In this document: one piece after another, positions 55,573-63,874 of the stretch | How the letters are laid out: every line of letters begins with the position of its first letter | Numbering within the stretch: the stretch's first letter is position 1 | Assembly: GCA_938075155.1 (NCBI GenBank) | Contig: CALJGL010000009.1 | Location: 103,111-167,110, forward strand | DNA: 64,000 nt | Source of the DNA: UBA12191 sp009937185 | GTDB taxonomy: Bacteria > Planctomycetota > UBA8108 > UBA1146 | Reading direction: 5' to 3' | Program-made: the position numbers and the translations under genes | The notes under the pieces: model-generated | What the model was told of the DNA's origin: nothing | Databases searched by the model: none | What the model saw: only the letters and a program-made list of their open reading frames with translations

Positions 55573-56340
55573 TTGAGCAGACCGACCATCATTGCGGGGA
55601 ACTGGAAGCACAACCCGGATCGTTCCACTGGTGAATCGCTTTGGCGTGAAGTTGTGGACGGAGTCGAGAAGAGAAAATCTCAACTCGAAAAGGTTCGTGT
55701 GTTGGTGATACCTCCTCTTCCGTGGTTAGGCCTCTTGGGGTCGACTCCGGTTTCGCAGGTGGAACTGGGTGTTCAGCACATCTCCGATTGTCCTGAAGGG
55801 GCATTCACTGGAGAAGTGGGTCCAGCATTGGCGCACCAGTTTGGTGCACGCTGGTGTTTGGTCGGACATTCGGAAAGGCGGACTCTTTTCGGAGAGTCGG
55901 ATGCTCATGTCGCAAAGCGCATGCGGGCCGCCTTGGATCATGATTTGAAACCGGTGCTCTGCATCGGAGAAACATTAGAGGAACGAGAGGCGGGGCTCAC
56001 CCAAGAAGTGGTGGCTCGTCAACTCGAAGAAGGGGCTTCTCTCTGTCAAGAGACGGAGTCGATTGTCGTAGCGTACGAACCGGTCTGGGCGATTGGGACG
56101 GGTGTGACGGCAGCAGTGGAACAGGTCGAAGAGGTTCATGGATTTCTCCGTGAAACTCTTCGTGAGAAGTGGAGAGAAGGTGCGGATGAGATCCCCCTTC
56201 TCTACGGTGGAAGTGTCAAGGCTGACAACGCCGGAGATCTGTTAGGTCTCGACGATGTCGATGGAGCTCTTGTCGGAGGAGCGAGCCTGAATGCGGCGAG
56301 TTTCCTGGGGATAGTGGATGCAGGGATTTTCGCACTTTAA
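55573..56340 (+). CDS. tpiA: Triosephosphate isomerase
   Basis: 255 residues, normal length. It interconverts glyceraldehyde-3-phosphate and dihydroxyacetone phosphate in glycolysis. Catalytic residues: Lys12 (GNWK), His99 (VGHSERR) and Glu169 (AYEPVWAIGTG), with loop 6 directly after; YGGSVKADN binds the phosphate. The start is TTG 55573, as GAGGAG lies five bases upstream and the protein begins directly at the first strand. It leads a run of close-set genes (secG 34 bases downstream). Confidence 0.97.
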   Translation: MSRPTIIAGNWKHNPDRSTGESLWREVVDGVEKRKSQLEKVRVLVIPPLPWLGLLGSTPVSQVELGVQHISDCPEGAFTGEVGPALAHQFGARWCLVGHSERRTLFGESDAHVAKRMRAALDHDLKPVLCIGETLEEREAGLTQEVVARQLEEGASLCQETESIVVAYEPVWAIGTGVTAAVEQVEEVHGFLRETLREKWREGADEIPLLYGGSVKADNAGDLLGLDDVDGALVGGASLNAASFLGIVDAGIFAL

Positions 56341-56374
56341 GCGGATCCCAAGACTTCATGAATGAGGTGAAGAA

Positions 56375-56902
56375 GTGTTGCTGACGTTACTATACATTTT
56401 TCTCGGTGTCGTTTCTGTGCTGATGGGCTTGGCGATCCTGATTCAGGAGCCCAAGCAGGCAGGCCTTTCTGGCGCGTTTGGTTTGGGTGGTGATTCCCAG
56501 ATGTTGGGAACCAGTCCGACCAGTGGAATCGCGAAGTTTACGATCACTCTTGCAGTGGTGTTTTTCCTTCTTTGTGTGGGTGTTGGAATTCTCGCCCAGC
56601 AACAGCAAGGTTCATCAATGTTGCAGGACGATCCGCTGAATCCGGCTGTCAATGCAGTGACGGAATCTACTGGCGGCGATGTGATCGGTGGAGACGACTC
56701 TGTGCTGGATGACGGTGCAGTTGTCGAAGACGGCGCAGTAGTCGAAGACGGTACTGCCACCGACGGCGGTGCAGTGGTCGAAGACGGTACTGCCACCGAC
56801 GGTGGTGCAGCGGTCGAAGACACCCCTGCCGAAACTCCCGCTGACGACAGTAATGAAAACACAACTCCGGAGGGTGACTCCGGAACTACTGGGCAGAGGT
56901 AA
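56375..56902 (+). CDS. secG: Preprotein translocase subunit SecG with long acidic tail
   Basis: 175 residues against the usual 70-110. Two membrane segments (about residues 3-22 and 52-73) with the SecG loop GLSGAFGLGGDSQMLG between them identify it; SecG assists SecYE in export. From residue 80 a tail of about 95 residues begins, Asp/Glu-rich, built from VEDG and DGTATDGG units that repeat in tandem (56700-56820), and lacks basic residues. Start GTG 56375 with AGGTGA four bases upstream. The tpiA-secG order is common in bacteria. The window encodes giant secreted proteins, which makes a modified export channel notable. Confidence 0.93.
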   Translation: MLLTLLYIFLGVVSVLMGLAILIQEPKQAGLSGAFGLGGDSQMLGTSPTSGIAKFTITLAVVFFLLCVGVGILAQQQQGSSMLQDDPLNPAVNAVTESTGGDVIGGDDSVLDDGAVVEDGAVVEDGTATDGGAVVEDGTATDGGAAVEDTPAETPADDSNENTTPEGDSGTTGQR

Positions 56903-56907
56903 GACCC

Positions 56908-57792
56908 TTGAGTTCTTCACTACGAAGCATGACCGGATTTGGTTCTGGTGAAATCGAGAGTGAAGACCTCAGGATCAAGGTCGAGTTGAGATCGGTGAAC
57001 CATCGCTATCTCAAAACGTCCTATCACCTCTCCGATCGCTTTTCCTCTTTGCAGGGGAAAGTGGATATGCGATTGCGGGAACAAATTGGAAGAGGTGCGA
57101 TTCACCTCTCTGTATTTGTCGAAGATCTCATCGAGGACTCTGAGGGGCTCGATGTCGACTTGATCAAGTCTAGGTACGCCCAGATTTGCAAGTTGCGGGA
57201 TGAGCTCGCACCCAGTCAAGAGGTGCGACTCACCGATGTGGTCGCTATGAATCAGGACAACGCAAATCAGGCGGGGTCCTCAAATGAGAAAGCGGATGAT
57301 CAACTGCTTGAGGTCATAGATCTCGCCGTTGCAGATCTTCGCGAAATGCAAAAGAACGAAGGTGATCGGTTGCAGGAAGAATTCCTGCGATTGTTACTCC
57401 AAATGGAAAAAGCTCTGGGAGAAGTCGAGACGGCTCTTCCCGAAGCGATGGAATGGCTCCGTGATCGTTATCACAATCGAATCCAGCAGTTGGTGGGTTC
57501 GGCAGGTGGTGAATTAGACGATCAGGACCTTGTGAGAGAGATCGGTGTATTGGCTGAAAAGTCAGATATCACCGAAGAGCTGTCTCGCTTGCGCGGGCAT
57601 GTTGATGAATACAGGAAAGTGGTCGGTGAAGGAGGACGAGTCGGAAGACGTCTCGATTTCCTCACTCAAGAGATGTTTAGAGAGGCCAACACTATGACCT
57701 CGAAACTACCTCGCCATGATCTTGCCCATACTGTCGTTGGAATAAAGGTAGATGTGGATCGTCTTCGTGAGCAGACCCAGAACGTCGAGTAG
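56908..57792 (+). CDS. yicC: YicC family endoribonuclease
   Basis: 294 residues. It opens RSMTGFG, the hallmark of the family; I choose TTG 56908 because family members carry a few residues before this motif, rather than ATG 56929. The C-terminal DUF1732 part ends in REIGVLAEKSDITEELSR and FLTQEMFREANTMTSKL, almost invariant in the family. YicC proteins were shown to be endoribonucleases and modulate small-RNA stability in enteric bacteria. It is located next to gmk, the classical arrangement. Confidence 0.95.
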   Translation: MSSSLRSMTGFGSGEIESEDLRIKVELRSVNHRYLKTSYHLSDRFSSLQGKVDMRLREQIGRGAIHLSVFVEDLIEDSEGLDVDLIKSRYAQICKLRDELAPSQEVRLTDVVAMNQDNANQAGSSNEKADDQLLEVIDLAVADLREMQKNEGDRLQEEFLRLLLQMEKALGEVETALPEAMEWLRDRYHNRIQQLVGSAGGELDDQDLVREIGVLAEKSDITEELSRLRGHVDEYRKVVGEGGRVGRRLDFLTQEMFREANTMTSKLPRHDLAHTVVGIKVDVDRLREQTQNVE

Positions 57793-57816
57793 TCCCATAT
57801 CAGAAGGGGCCCCGGA

Positions 57817-58401
57817 GTGACCGAAGAAAATTCGGCGAACGGAATACTGGTAGTTCTCTCCGGCCCTTCGGGTGTCGGCAAGACTGCGTTGAGTGACAGA
57901 TTGATCGGTACGGGAGATTACGTTCGTGCGATCACAGCGACGACCCGATCCCCTAGGGACGGCGAGAAAAATGGAGTGGATTATCACTTCCTAGATCGAT
58001 CGGCCTTTGAGGCGCGAATCGGAGAGAAAGGATTTCTGGAGTACGCCGAAGTACACGGAAATCTGTACGGAAGCCCGCGCCAGGATATCGAAAAGCAACA
58101 ACAGACCGCCCGTGCGGTGTTGTTGTTAATTGATGTCCAAGGAGCGGAGAACCTGCGGAGACACGGTGTCGATGCACTGCATGTTTTTCTTGAGCCTCCG
58201 AGCTTGGAAGAATTGCAGCGTCGTCTCGCGAATCGCGGCGATGAAACTGAACAAGAAATGAAACTTCGCCTAGAGAACGCTCTGGCGGAATTGGAACACA
58301 AGAACAGATACGACCACTGCGTGGTCAATTCAGATCTCGGACGTGCGACCGATCAATTGATCGGCATTATCGAAGCCGAGTGGCAACGCAGGAACGGTTG
58401 A
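57817..58401 (+). CDS. gmk: Guanylate kinase
   Basis: 194 residues, typical size. It phosphorylates GMP to GDP with ATP. P-loop GPSGVGKT at residues 16-23; the GMP-binding segment includes TRSPRDGEKNGVDYHF and EYAEVHGNLYG; the lid follows. Start GTG 57817 with AAGGGG about seven bases upstream. Operon: yicC-gmk-rpoZ-coa, as in many bacteria. Confidence 0.97.
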   Translation: MTEENSANGILVVLSGPSGVGKTALSDRLIGTGDYVRAITATTRSPRDGEKNGVDYHFLDRSAFEARIGEKGFLEYAEVHGNLYGSPRQDIEKQQQTARAVLLLIDVQGAENLRRHGVDALHVFLEPPSLEELQRRLANRGDETEQEMKLRLENALAELEHKNRYDHCVVNSDLGRATDQLIGIIEAEWQRRNG

Positions 58402-58463
58402 GACTCAAAACTATGAAGCGGATAAGCCCCCGACTGGGGAGCCATCCGAGGATGGAGGACATG

Positions 58464-58811
58464 ATGCTGGACGTCGACGTCGAGGATCAGTTGGTCGAAA
58501 AAACGGGTGGTAAGTTGCAACTTACCTCTCTCATGCAAAAGCGATTGGTCGAGCTGAAGCGTGGTGCACGCCCGTTGGTCGAGACCACATCGACGAATTT
58601 GCAGGACATCGTTATTCAGGAGATTCTTCAGGACAAGGTTGTTCTGGCAGAGCTTGAGGAGAAGGAAAAGAATTTCCTCTCCGATGCGAAAAAGATTTCG
58701 GGAGATGCAGATGGCAAAGAAGACCGCGAGGTTTTCGGTTCCGATCTCAAGAAAGTCAAGGAAGAGCGGATCAAGGAACTTTCCGAGTTCCTCAATCCCG
58801 CAAGCGAGTAG
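58464..58811 (+). CDS. rpoZ: RNA polymerase omega subunit
   Basis: 115 residues from ATG 58464, which has GGAGG five bases upstream; ATGs at 58461 and 58413 and a GTG at 58380 overlapping gmk are possible but the omega fold starts at VEDQLVEKTGGKLQL. KLQLTSLMQKRLVELKRGARP is the helix that wraps the beta-prime C-terminus, and LQDIVIQEILQDKV the following helix. The C-terminal 40 residues (KKISGDADGK...KELSEFLNPASE) form an extra charged helical tail. Omega helps assemble the enzyme and can hold a ppGpp site. Position between gmk and the coa genes is classical. Confidence 0.9.
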   Translation: MLDVDVEDQLVEKTGGKLQLTSLMQKRLVELKRGARPLVETTSTNLQDIVIQEILQDKVVLAELEEKEKNFLSDAKKISGDADGKEDREVFGSDLKKVKEERIKELSEFLNPASE

Positions 58812-58818
58812 GATTAGG

Positions 58819-58847
58819 GGCGAGGTGCGTCGGGGATGCGCCTCGCC
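58819..58847 (+). terminator. GC-rich hairpin between rpoZ and coaC
   Basis: ggcgagg (58819-58825) and cctcgcc (58841-58847) pair, with cg/cg extending inwards; only ttt follows, so termination would be partial. The hairpin covers a ribosome site and ATG in its loop, which may tune coaC expression relative to rpoZ. Confidence 0.5.
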
Positions 58848-59432
58848 TTTCCAATTATGACAGATATGAATCGCTGGCACGAAAACACTATTCTCCTCGG
58901 GGTTACTGGAGGAGTCGCTGCTTATAAGGCTGCAGATCTTGCGTCTCGCTGGACCCAGCGTGGGGCAGTGGTTCGCGTTAGAATGACTCCCTCGGCGTGC
59001 CGTTTTGTTCAACCCCTCACCTTTGAAGCCGTCACTCGGCAACCGGTGACGACTGAAATCTGGCAACCGCTGGGTGCCCATGATCGTCCAGAGCACATCG
59101 GTTCAGGGGATGATGCGGATGTTTTTGTCATCGCTCCTGCCAGTGCAGATCATCTCGCACGACTCGCAAACGGTTTTGGAGATGATGCGGTCTGCCTGAC
59201 CGTTCTCGCTTGGGACGGTCCGTTGGTTATTTGCCCTGCGATGAATGATCGTATGTGGAAGAATCCAGCAGTGCAGGCCAATGTTCAATTGCTTCGAGAA
59301 CGCGGTGCCCATGTGGTGGAACCGGGAGTCGGCCATCTTGCTTGTGGCTCCACCGGCCCAGGCCGGCTTGCAGATCTCGATGTGATCGATGAGCAGGTGA
59401 ACCGTATTTTATGTGCCGGGGAGCTCTCTTGA
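58836..59432 (+). CDS. coaC: Phosphopantothenoylcysteine decarboxylase (CoaC, separate from CoaB)
   Basis: 198 residues from ATG 58836 (GAGGTG eight bases upstream, but inside a hairpin); ATG 58857 or 58866 are equally possible since the domain starts at ILLGVTGGVAAYKA. It removes carboxyl from phosphopantothenoylcysteine using FMN in coenzyme A synthesis. Catalytic His87 (PEHI), the FMN/substrate motif PAMNDRMW (134-141) and the flap with CGSTGPGRLAD are intact. Most bacteria fuse this to CoaB; here the gene ends and the second enzyme starts in a TTGA overlap. Confidence 0.93.
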   Translation: MRLAFPIMTDMNRWHENTILLGVTGGVAAYKAADLASRWTQRGAVVRVRMTPSACRFVQPLTFEAVTRQPVTTEIWQPLGAHDRPEHIGSGDDADVFVIAPASADHLARLANGFGDDAVCLTVLAWDGPLVICPAMNDRMWKNPAVQANVQLLRERGAHVVEPGVGHLACGSTGPGRLADLDVIDEQVNRILCAGELS

Positions 59433-60130
59433 AGAAGCCGGTCTTGCTGATTACGGCGGGACCGACACGTGAACCCATCGATGACGTGAGATTTCTCAGC
59501 AATGGTGCTAGTGGCCGTTTGGGCTTGGAACTCGCCCGAGTCGCTCAGGCCGGGGGCTGGGAAGTGCACTTGGCTCTGGGGCCTGTGAAGGCAGATATTC
59601 CTTCGGACGTTCACCACCATCCCTTTGAGACCGCCCGTGATCTGGATCGTATTTGTGCTGGTCTTTGGCCCCGAGTGGATGCCATGGTGGCCACTGCCGC
59701 CGTTTGCGATTATCGTCCTGAGAGCCGTATTTCTGGAAAAATGAAAAAATCAGAGGGCGATTGGAATCTGACTCTCATTCGTAATCCAGATGTGCTGGAA
59801 CGCCGCTCTAGAGAGAAGAGAGACGCTTCTGGCGATCGTATTCTCGTCGGTTTCGCATTGGAATCAGGGGCGGGCGAAGAAGAAGCTCGACGAAAGGCCG
59901 TGAAGAAAAGTCTAGATCTGGTACTTTGCAACTCGCCAGACAATCTAGGTGTGGCCATGGGGGATTACACTTGGATAGAGCCTGGCGAGGCATCCATCGA
60001 TTTACCTAACATCTCCAAGGAGTTGTTGGCAGGCAAATTGCTGGAGTTTATCGGCACTCATGTGACTTCTCGCCGTAGTCACAGTGTCAGTATGGGGAAT
60101 GATGAGCCGGAGTCGCAAAAAGCGAAATAG
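59429..60130 (+). CDS. coaB: Phosphopantothenate-cysteine ligase (CoaB, separate from CoaC)
   Basis: 233 residues from TTG 59429, which overlaps the coaC stop (TTGA) and has GGGGAG five bases upstream. It couples cysteine to phosphopantothenate with CTP or another nucleotide. Signatures: ITAGPTREPIDDVRFLSN, the NGASGRLG nucleotide-binding turn, ATAAVCDYRP and KMKK with the conserved Lys; the segment LVLCNSPDNLG corresponds to the VxNxx loop. Usual CoaBC proteins hold both domains in about 400 residues, so this is a split form with translational coupling replacing the linker. Confidence 0.93.
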   Translation: MKKPVLLITAGPTREPIDDVRFLSNGASGRLGLELARVAQAGGWEVHLALGPVKADIPSDVHHHPFETARDLDRICAGLWPRVDAMVATAAVCDYRPESRISGKMKKSEGDWNLTLIRNPDVLERRSREKRDASGDRILVGFALESGAGEEEARRKAVKKSLDLVLCNSPDNLGVAMGDYTWIEPGEASIDLPNISKELLAGKLLEFIGTHVTSRRSHSVSMGNDEPESQKAK

Positions 60131-62627
60131 TAGTCAGAAGTTAGCAGAGGGTAATCTTTCACAAGATGCCTTCATGCTCGTGGTTCTGGCATGTACAGCC
60201 TACTTTTTCATCGCGCTTTACAGCCAATATTCTGTGGCTGCTGGTCAGAGTGAAAAGAATGTTTGCGGGGCCTTTGGTGGGTTTCTCGCAAGTGCTCATT
60301 TTGCCATCTTTGGAGCGGTCACGGGTTATGTCTCGGCGATAGGTCTCTCCGCCCTGACTTGCATGCTCCTTTTTCAGGTGAAGGTCGAGAAGTGGTGGCC
60401 CCGCGTGTTGGGGGTCAGTCTCTTTTTTCTCTCCCTTTGTATTCTAGAGTTCCGTTTTACCGAGGTATCGCTGATCCCCAATTCCGACTATCGGGGTGGC
60501 ATCATCGGCACCTATACCGGTCTCTGGGCCGTCGACGCCTTGGGTGTGACGGGGACGACCATCTTTTCATTCTTGACGCTCTTTCTCGGATTCATGTTCG
60601 CCACCGGAATGCCAGTGGCTCAATTCCTTCGAGTCTCTCTCGCCTTTTTGGGTGGCATCGTGGCTCGTTTTGGAGGGAAAACTCCTGACTTGGCCCGCAA
60701 GGTTGCAGGAAGTCTTGGTAGTGCGAGTGAAGCGACCAAATCCACTCTTTCACGACTCGCAAGCGCTCGGCCGCAATCAGAGGTGACACAAGAAGAACGA
60801 GATCTTCTGGTGGGTCAGGCGGATGCTGAAGAAGAGGACGAAGAAGAATACGAAGAAGAATACGAAGAAGAAGATCCGATTCACGGTGAAGAAGAAGAGT
60901 ACGAGGAAGAAGAAGAAGACGACGACGAAGACGAAGAAGACGAAGACGAAGACGATCTCCTCGCCGAAGATGAGGAGTACGAAGAAGAAGAAGAAGAAGA
61001 GGAAGAGGAAGAGGAAGAGGAAGAGGAAGAAGAAGAAGAAGAAGAAGAAGAAGAAGCTTCTTTCCCCAAGCGCGTCATTCGTCTGGGGCCCGAACAGTCT
61101 GAACCCGCTGTTGGAGTATACGAAGAGCAACTGACTTTTGACGGAATCTACGCACCACCTGCCATCTCTTACTTACAGGATCCCAAAGAAGTCAATCACG
61201 AAGAGGGTCGAGAAGAACTAGACAAGGTGGCGACCAAGATTGAAGAGACGCTCAGGTCCTTCAAAATCGAGTCTAAAGTCGGCAATGTCCAAAGAGGCCC
61301 CGTGATCACTCAGTACGAACTGAGCCTCGAGCCGGGTGTCAAAGTGAATAAGATCGTGGGTCTTTCCGATGACCTCGCGATGGCACTTTCTGCGCAGAGT
61401 GTCAGAGTTGTTGCTCCTATACCTGGAAAACCGACAGTTGGAATTGAAGTTCCTAACAAGCAGCGTGAATCCGTAGTTCTCAAAGAGTTGTTACAATCGA
61501 GAACTTTTGCCGAATCAGATTTGGGATTGCCTCTACTGCTGGGAAAAGATGCTGCGGGTGAACCCATTATTGCGGATCTCACTAAAATGCCTCACCTTTT
61601 GATCGCTGGATCCACAGGGTCAGGTAAGTCCGTCTGTATCAATACCATCATCGTTTCGCTGTTGATGACACGATCCCCGGATGAGTTGAAGTTGATTCTT
61701 GTCGATCCCAAGATGGTGGAACTGTCATCGTTTGAAGACATTCCTCATCTGCTGACTCCTGTCATCACAGATATGAAGAAAGCGCCAGCAGCTCTTGAAT
61801 GGCTCGTTCGAAAAATGGAGCAGCGTTATGAATTGCTGTCCAAAGTAGGAGTGAGAGACATCAAGGGCTACAACGATCTCGAGCATGAGGAACGCTATTC
61901 GAGGCTGACCGAAAAGGTGAGTCATGAAGAGGCAGATGAAGCTCCCAAAAAGTTGCCTTATCTTACTATTATCATCGACGAACTCGCAGATTTGATGATG
62001 ACCAGTTCGAAAGAGGTCGAGTCTTCCATCATTCGATTGGCTCAGAAGTCCAGAGCCGTGGGTATTCATGTGATCTTGGCGACACAAAGACCTTCTGTAG
62101 ATGTCGTGACAGGATTGATCAAGTCGAATCTCCCTTCCAGAATTTGTTTCAAGGTCGCGAGTCGTATCGATTCGCGAACAGTGCTTGATCGTATTGGTGG
62201 AGACAAGTTGCTCGGTATGGGTGATATGCTTTACCTGCCACCGAATACCGCCTTGTTGGAACGTGCCCAGTGCACTTATGTCGACGACAAAGAGATTCGG
62301 AAAATCGTGAAGCATTTGCGTCAGGATGCCAAGCCTCAATTCTCCAAGGAGATCGACAACTTCCTTGAAGGACGGCAAGAGGGAGCGAGTGGCGGAGTTC
62401 CTGGTGCTGACGATGAACTCTTTGATCAAGCGGTGAGAATCGTTCTCGAAACGGGACGTGGATCCACAACATTACTCCAACGTCGCCTCGGCATTGGATA
62501 CACCCGTGCTTCTCGGATCATGGACGTGATGAGCGAGTTTGGAATAGTGAGTAACTTCAAGGGCTCTAAGGCTCGTGAGGTTCGTATTTCGCTGGAGGAA
62601 TGGGAAGAGATGTCTTCTCAGTCTTGA
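60099..62627 (+). CDS. ftsK: DNA translocase FtsK/SpoIIIE
   Basis: 842 residues from ATG 60099 or 60102, which follow GGGGA and overlap coaB by 32 bases. The N-terminus has four membrane segments (about residues 25-165). A linker of about 77 acidic residues follows (243-319), ending in 25 consecutive Glu. The motor domain carries Walker A GSTGSGKS at about 504-511 and LKLILVDPKMVE as Walker B; the C-terminal gamma winged helix (about 768-835, ETGRGSTTLLQRRLGIGYTR) reads DNA polarity sequences. It pumps chromosome ends across the division septum. The linker is normally Pro/Gln-rich; poly-Glu is odd. Confidence 0.95.
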   Translation: MMSRSRKKRNSSQKLAEGNLSQDAFMLVVLACTAYFFIALYSQYSVAAGQSEKNVCGAFGGFLASAHFAIFGAVTGYVSAIGLSALTCMLLFQVKVEKWWPRVLGVSLFFLSLCILEFRFTEVSLIPNSDYRGGIIGTYTGLWAVDALGVTGTTIFSFLTLFLGFMFATGMPVAQFLRVSLAFLGGIVARFGGKTPDLARKVAGSLGSASEATKSTLSRLASARPQSEVTQEERDLLVGQADAEEEDEEEYEEEYEEEDPIHGEEEEYEEEEEDDDEDEEDEDEDDLLAEDEEYEEEEEEEEEEEEEEEEEEEEEEEEEASFPKRVIRLGPEQSEPAVGVYEEQLTFDGIYAPPAISYLQDPKEVNHEEGREELDKVATKIEETLRSFKIESKVGNVQRGPVITQYELSLEPGVKVNKIVGLSDDLAMALSAQSVRVVAPIPGKPTVGIEVPNKQRESVVLKELLQSRTFAESDLGLPLLLGKDAAGEPIIADLTKMPHLLIAGSTGSGKSVCINTIIVSLLMTRSPDELKLILVDPKMVELSSFEDIPHLLTPVITDMKKAPAALEWLVRKMEQRYELLSKVGVRDIKGYNDLEHEERYSRLTEKVSHEEADEAPKKLPYLTIIIDELADLMMTSSKEVESSIIRLAQKSRAVGIHVILATQRPSVDVVTGLIKSNLPSRICFKVASRIDSRTVLDRIGGDKLLGMGDMLYLPPNTALLERAQCTYVDDKEIRKIVKHLRQDAKPQFSKEIDNFLEGRQEGASGGVPGADDELFDQAVRIVLETGRGSTTLLQRRLGIGYTRASRIMDVMSEFGIVSNFKGSKAREVRISLEEWEEMSSQS
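60825..61055 (+). repeat. Poly-glutamate (GAA/GAG) low-complexity tract in ftsK
   Basis: About 77 codons of nearly only Glu, Asp and Tyr. The last 25 codons (60981-61055) are all Glu, in a mix of GAA and GAG. The triplet tract is slippage-prone and gives long meaningless phenylalanine- or serine-rich frames on the other strand. Confidence 0.95.
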
Positions 62628-62678
62628 AGAAAATACTCTTTATCGATCAGCGAAGTATTTTGAATGGAGAAGGGAATA

Positions 62679-62960
62679 ATGATGACAGAACTGATTCCTT
62701 ATTCCATTTCACCACTCGTGATCGTCTTGGCGATTATCGTCATGTCGGTGCTGATCTATTTTTTGAAAAACACGTCAACCGGGCGAGCTGGTATTCTCGC
62801 AGGGTTGATAGGCTTTATTGTGTCAGCGGTGGCTGTTCTTACCGGTACTGGAGAATTGAGATATGAACTGATGTTGCCCTTGGGGATTCTTGGAGGATTA
62901 TTTTCTGCAACGATTGCCATGTATTCAGTAGTTCTATGTCGTAAGCCAGCAAGGAATTAA
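62679..62960 (+). CDS. Small membrane protein of unknown function
   Basis: 93 residues from ATG 62679 (or 62682); AAGGG lies just upstream, while the in-frame ATG at 62664 lacks a ribosome site. Three hydrophobic segments (about residues 7-27, 37-56 and 64-84) leave only short loops. It follows ftsK by 51 bases on the same strand, so it may be the last gene of the run. Family not recognised. Confidence 0.7.
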   Translation: MMTELIPYSISPLVIVLAIIVMSVLIYFLKNTSTGRAGILAGLIGFIVSAVAVLTGTGELRYELMLPLGILGGLFSATIAMYSVVLCRKPARN

Positions 62961-63302
62961 CCTCTCAGTGACCGTTATATAGGTAAGAGAGAGTGCGTTC
63001 TTTTGAGGCATTATTTAGTTCTGTATCATATCGAATTAGCACGTCATGCTCATGTCCTTAGGACTTCTTCTATCCGCTTCATTCTATCTAATACGAATGA
63101 TAGAGGTATGGGTGTTGTTCCATCATCGAACCGCTTTCCGTGGCGACGATGCTGCTGATCGCTCCATACCGTATGATGAGTACCTTTCCGAGATCGAATA
63201 ATTTTCGAATTGGGAATTCAAGGACTTACATAGCATGATGTATATTGAAATTGGGATATGAATAAATATTCAGGCGTGCTGACTCAAAAAGGGGAGCATT
63301 CG
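62961..63302 (+). other. 342-bp gap, mostly without recognised features
   Basis: It holds a weak pair ctctc/gagag near 62963-62992 and one possible small frame (63046-63201). No terminator with a T-run and no clear promoter are visible. The ribosome site of the next gene (AGGGGAG) lies at its end. Confidence 0.5.
63046..63201 (+). CDS. Possible small membrane-associated protein (51 codons)
   Basis: ATG 63046 to TAA 63201 would encode a peptide with a hydrophobic first half (MLMSLGLLLSASFYLIRMI) and a charged second half (FRGDDAADRSIPYDEYLSEIE, split as FRGDDAADRS and IPYDEYLSEIE). The amphipathic layout is gene-like, but no ribosome-binding site precedes it, so it may be chance. Confidence 0.25.
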   Translation: MLMSLGLLLSASFYLIRMIEVWVLFHHRTAFRGDDAADRSIPYDEYLSEIE

Positions 63303-63794
63303 ATGATCTGTTTAAGAAATTTTGTTCTTTCTTGTATGACAGTTTTGGTTTTGCTTTTTATTGGCTGTGCGGGACCTGCTAAAGCTTATCAACAGTTGGG
63401 TGTCGGAAGTGATTCCTTAAGTTTGGGCTGGGCTGTTTATCCAGATGAAGGATTCGGAATGCTCGGTTCATTGCAGAGTACTAGTTTAGAAAACTCATTC
63501 ACCGGAGAATCAGAGACCGCGAGAGGAATCCAATTGGGAGTGACTCGTAAAGTGAACTCTAACTGGGGAGTGCATGCGGGGTTTAGTGTGATCAACAACG
63601 AGAATGATTTCGGTGGTTTTAGTTTCCCCGAAGGGGGTTGGGTTTTCGGAGCACAGTATTTTACCGAAAACGGTTACACTCTCGGAGTTCAGGCTGACAC
63701 GACATCTAATGACGCACTTTTCATTCTCGGAATTGATGATCCATTATGGTTGATCAGTGCGATCCTAAATGACGATGACGGAGATGATCACTAG
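63303..63794 (+). CDS. Small exported protein, possibly beta-barrel or lipoprotein
   Basis: 163 residues from ATG 63303, which has AGGGGAG six bases upstream; the frame extends back to 63258 without support. Signal peptide MICLRNFVLSCMTVLVLLFIGC; either the Cys is lipidated (FIGC is a weak lipobox) or cleavage follows AKA. The rest alternates polar and aromatic residues with many Gly (SLSLGWAVY, GIQLGVTRKV, NWGVHAGFSV, GWVFGAQYF, TLGVQADTT), a pattern seen in small outer-membrane barrels. The acidic end is DDDGDDH. Family not recognised. Confidence 0.75.
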   Translation: MICLRNFVLSCMTVLVLLFIGCAGPAKAYQQLGVGSDSLSLGWAVYPDEGFGMLGSLQSTSLENSFTGESETARGIQLGVTRKVNSNWGVHAGFSVINNENDFGGFSFPEGGWVFGAQYFTENGYTLGVQADTTSNDALFILGIDDPLWLISAILNDDDGDDH

Positions 63795-63811
63795 GCTGGC
63801 GTCGGATGATC

Positions 63812-63853
63812 AAAAAAAAAGCCCCTTTCGAGTTATCGAAAGGGGCTTTTTTT
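63812..63853. terminator. Bidirectional intrinsic terminator
   Basis: A perfect 11-bp stem (gcccctttcga with tcgaaaggggc) and gtta loop, with nine A on one side and seven T on the other, between two convergent genes. It serves the exported-protein gene on the plus strand and the dockerin-tail gene on the minus strand. Confidence 0.95.
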
Positions 63854-63874
63854 GATTCGAACAGTTCGCGGACT

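Noticed and set aside
60777..61130. Phenylalanine-rich and serine-rich minus-strand frames
   Set aside because: Artefacts of the GAA/GAG tract of ftsK read on the opposite strand.
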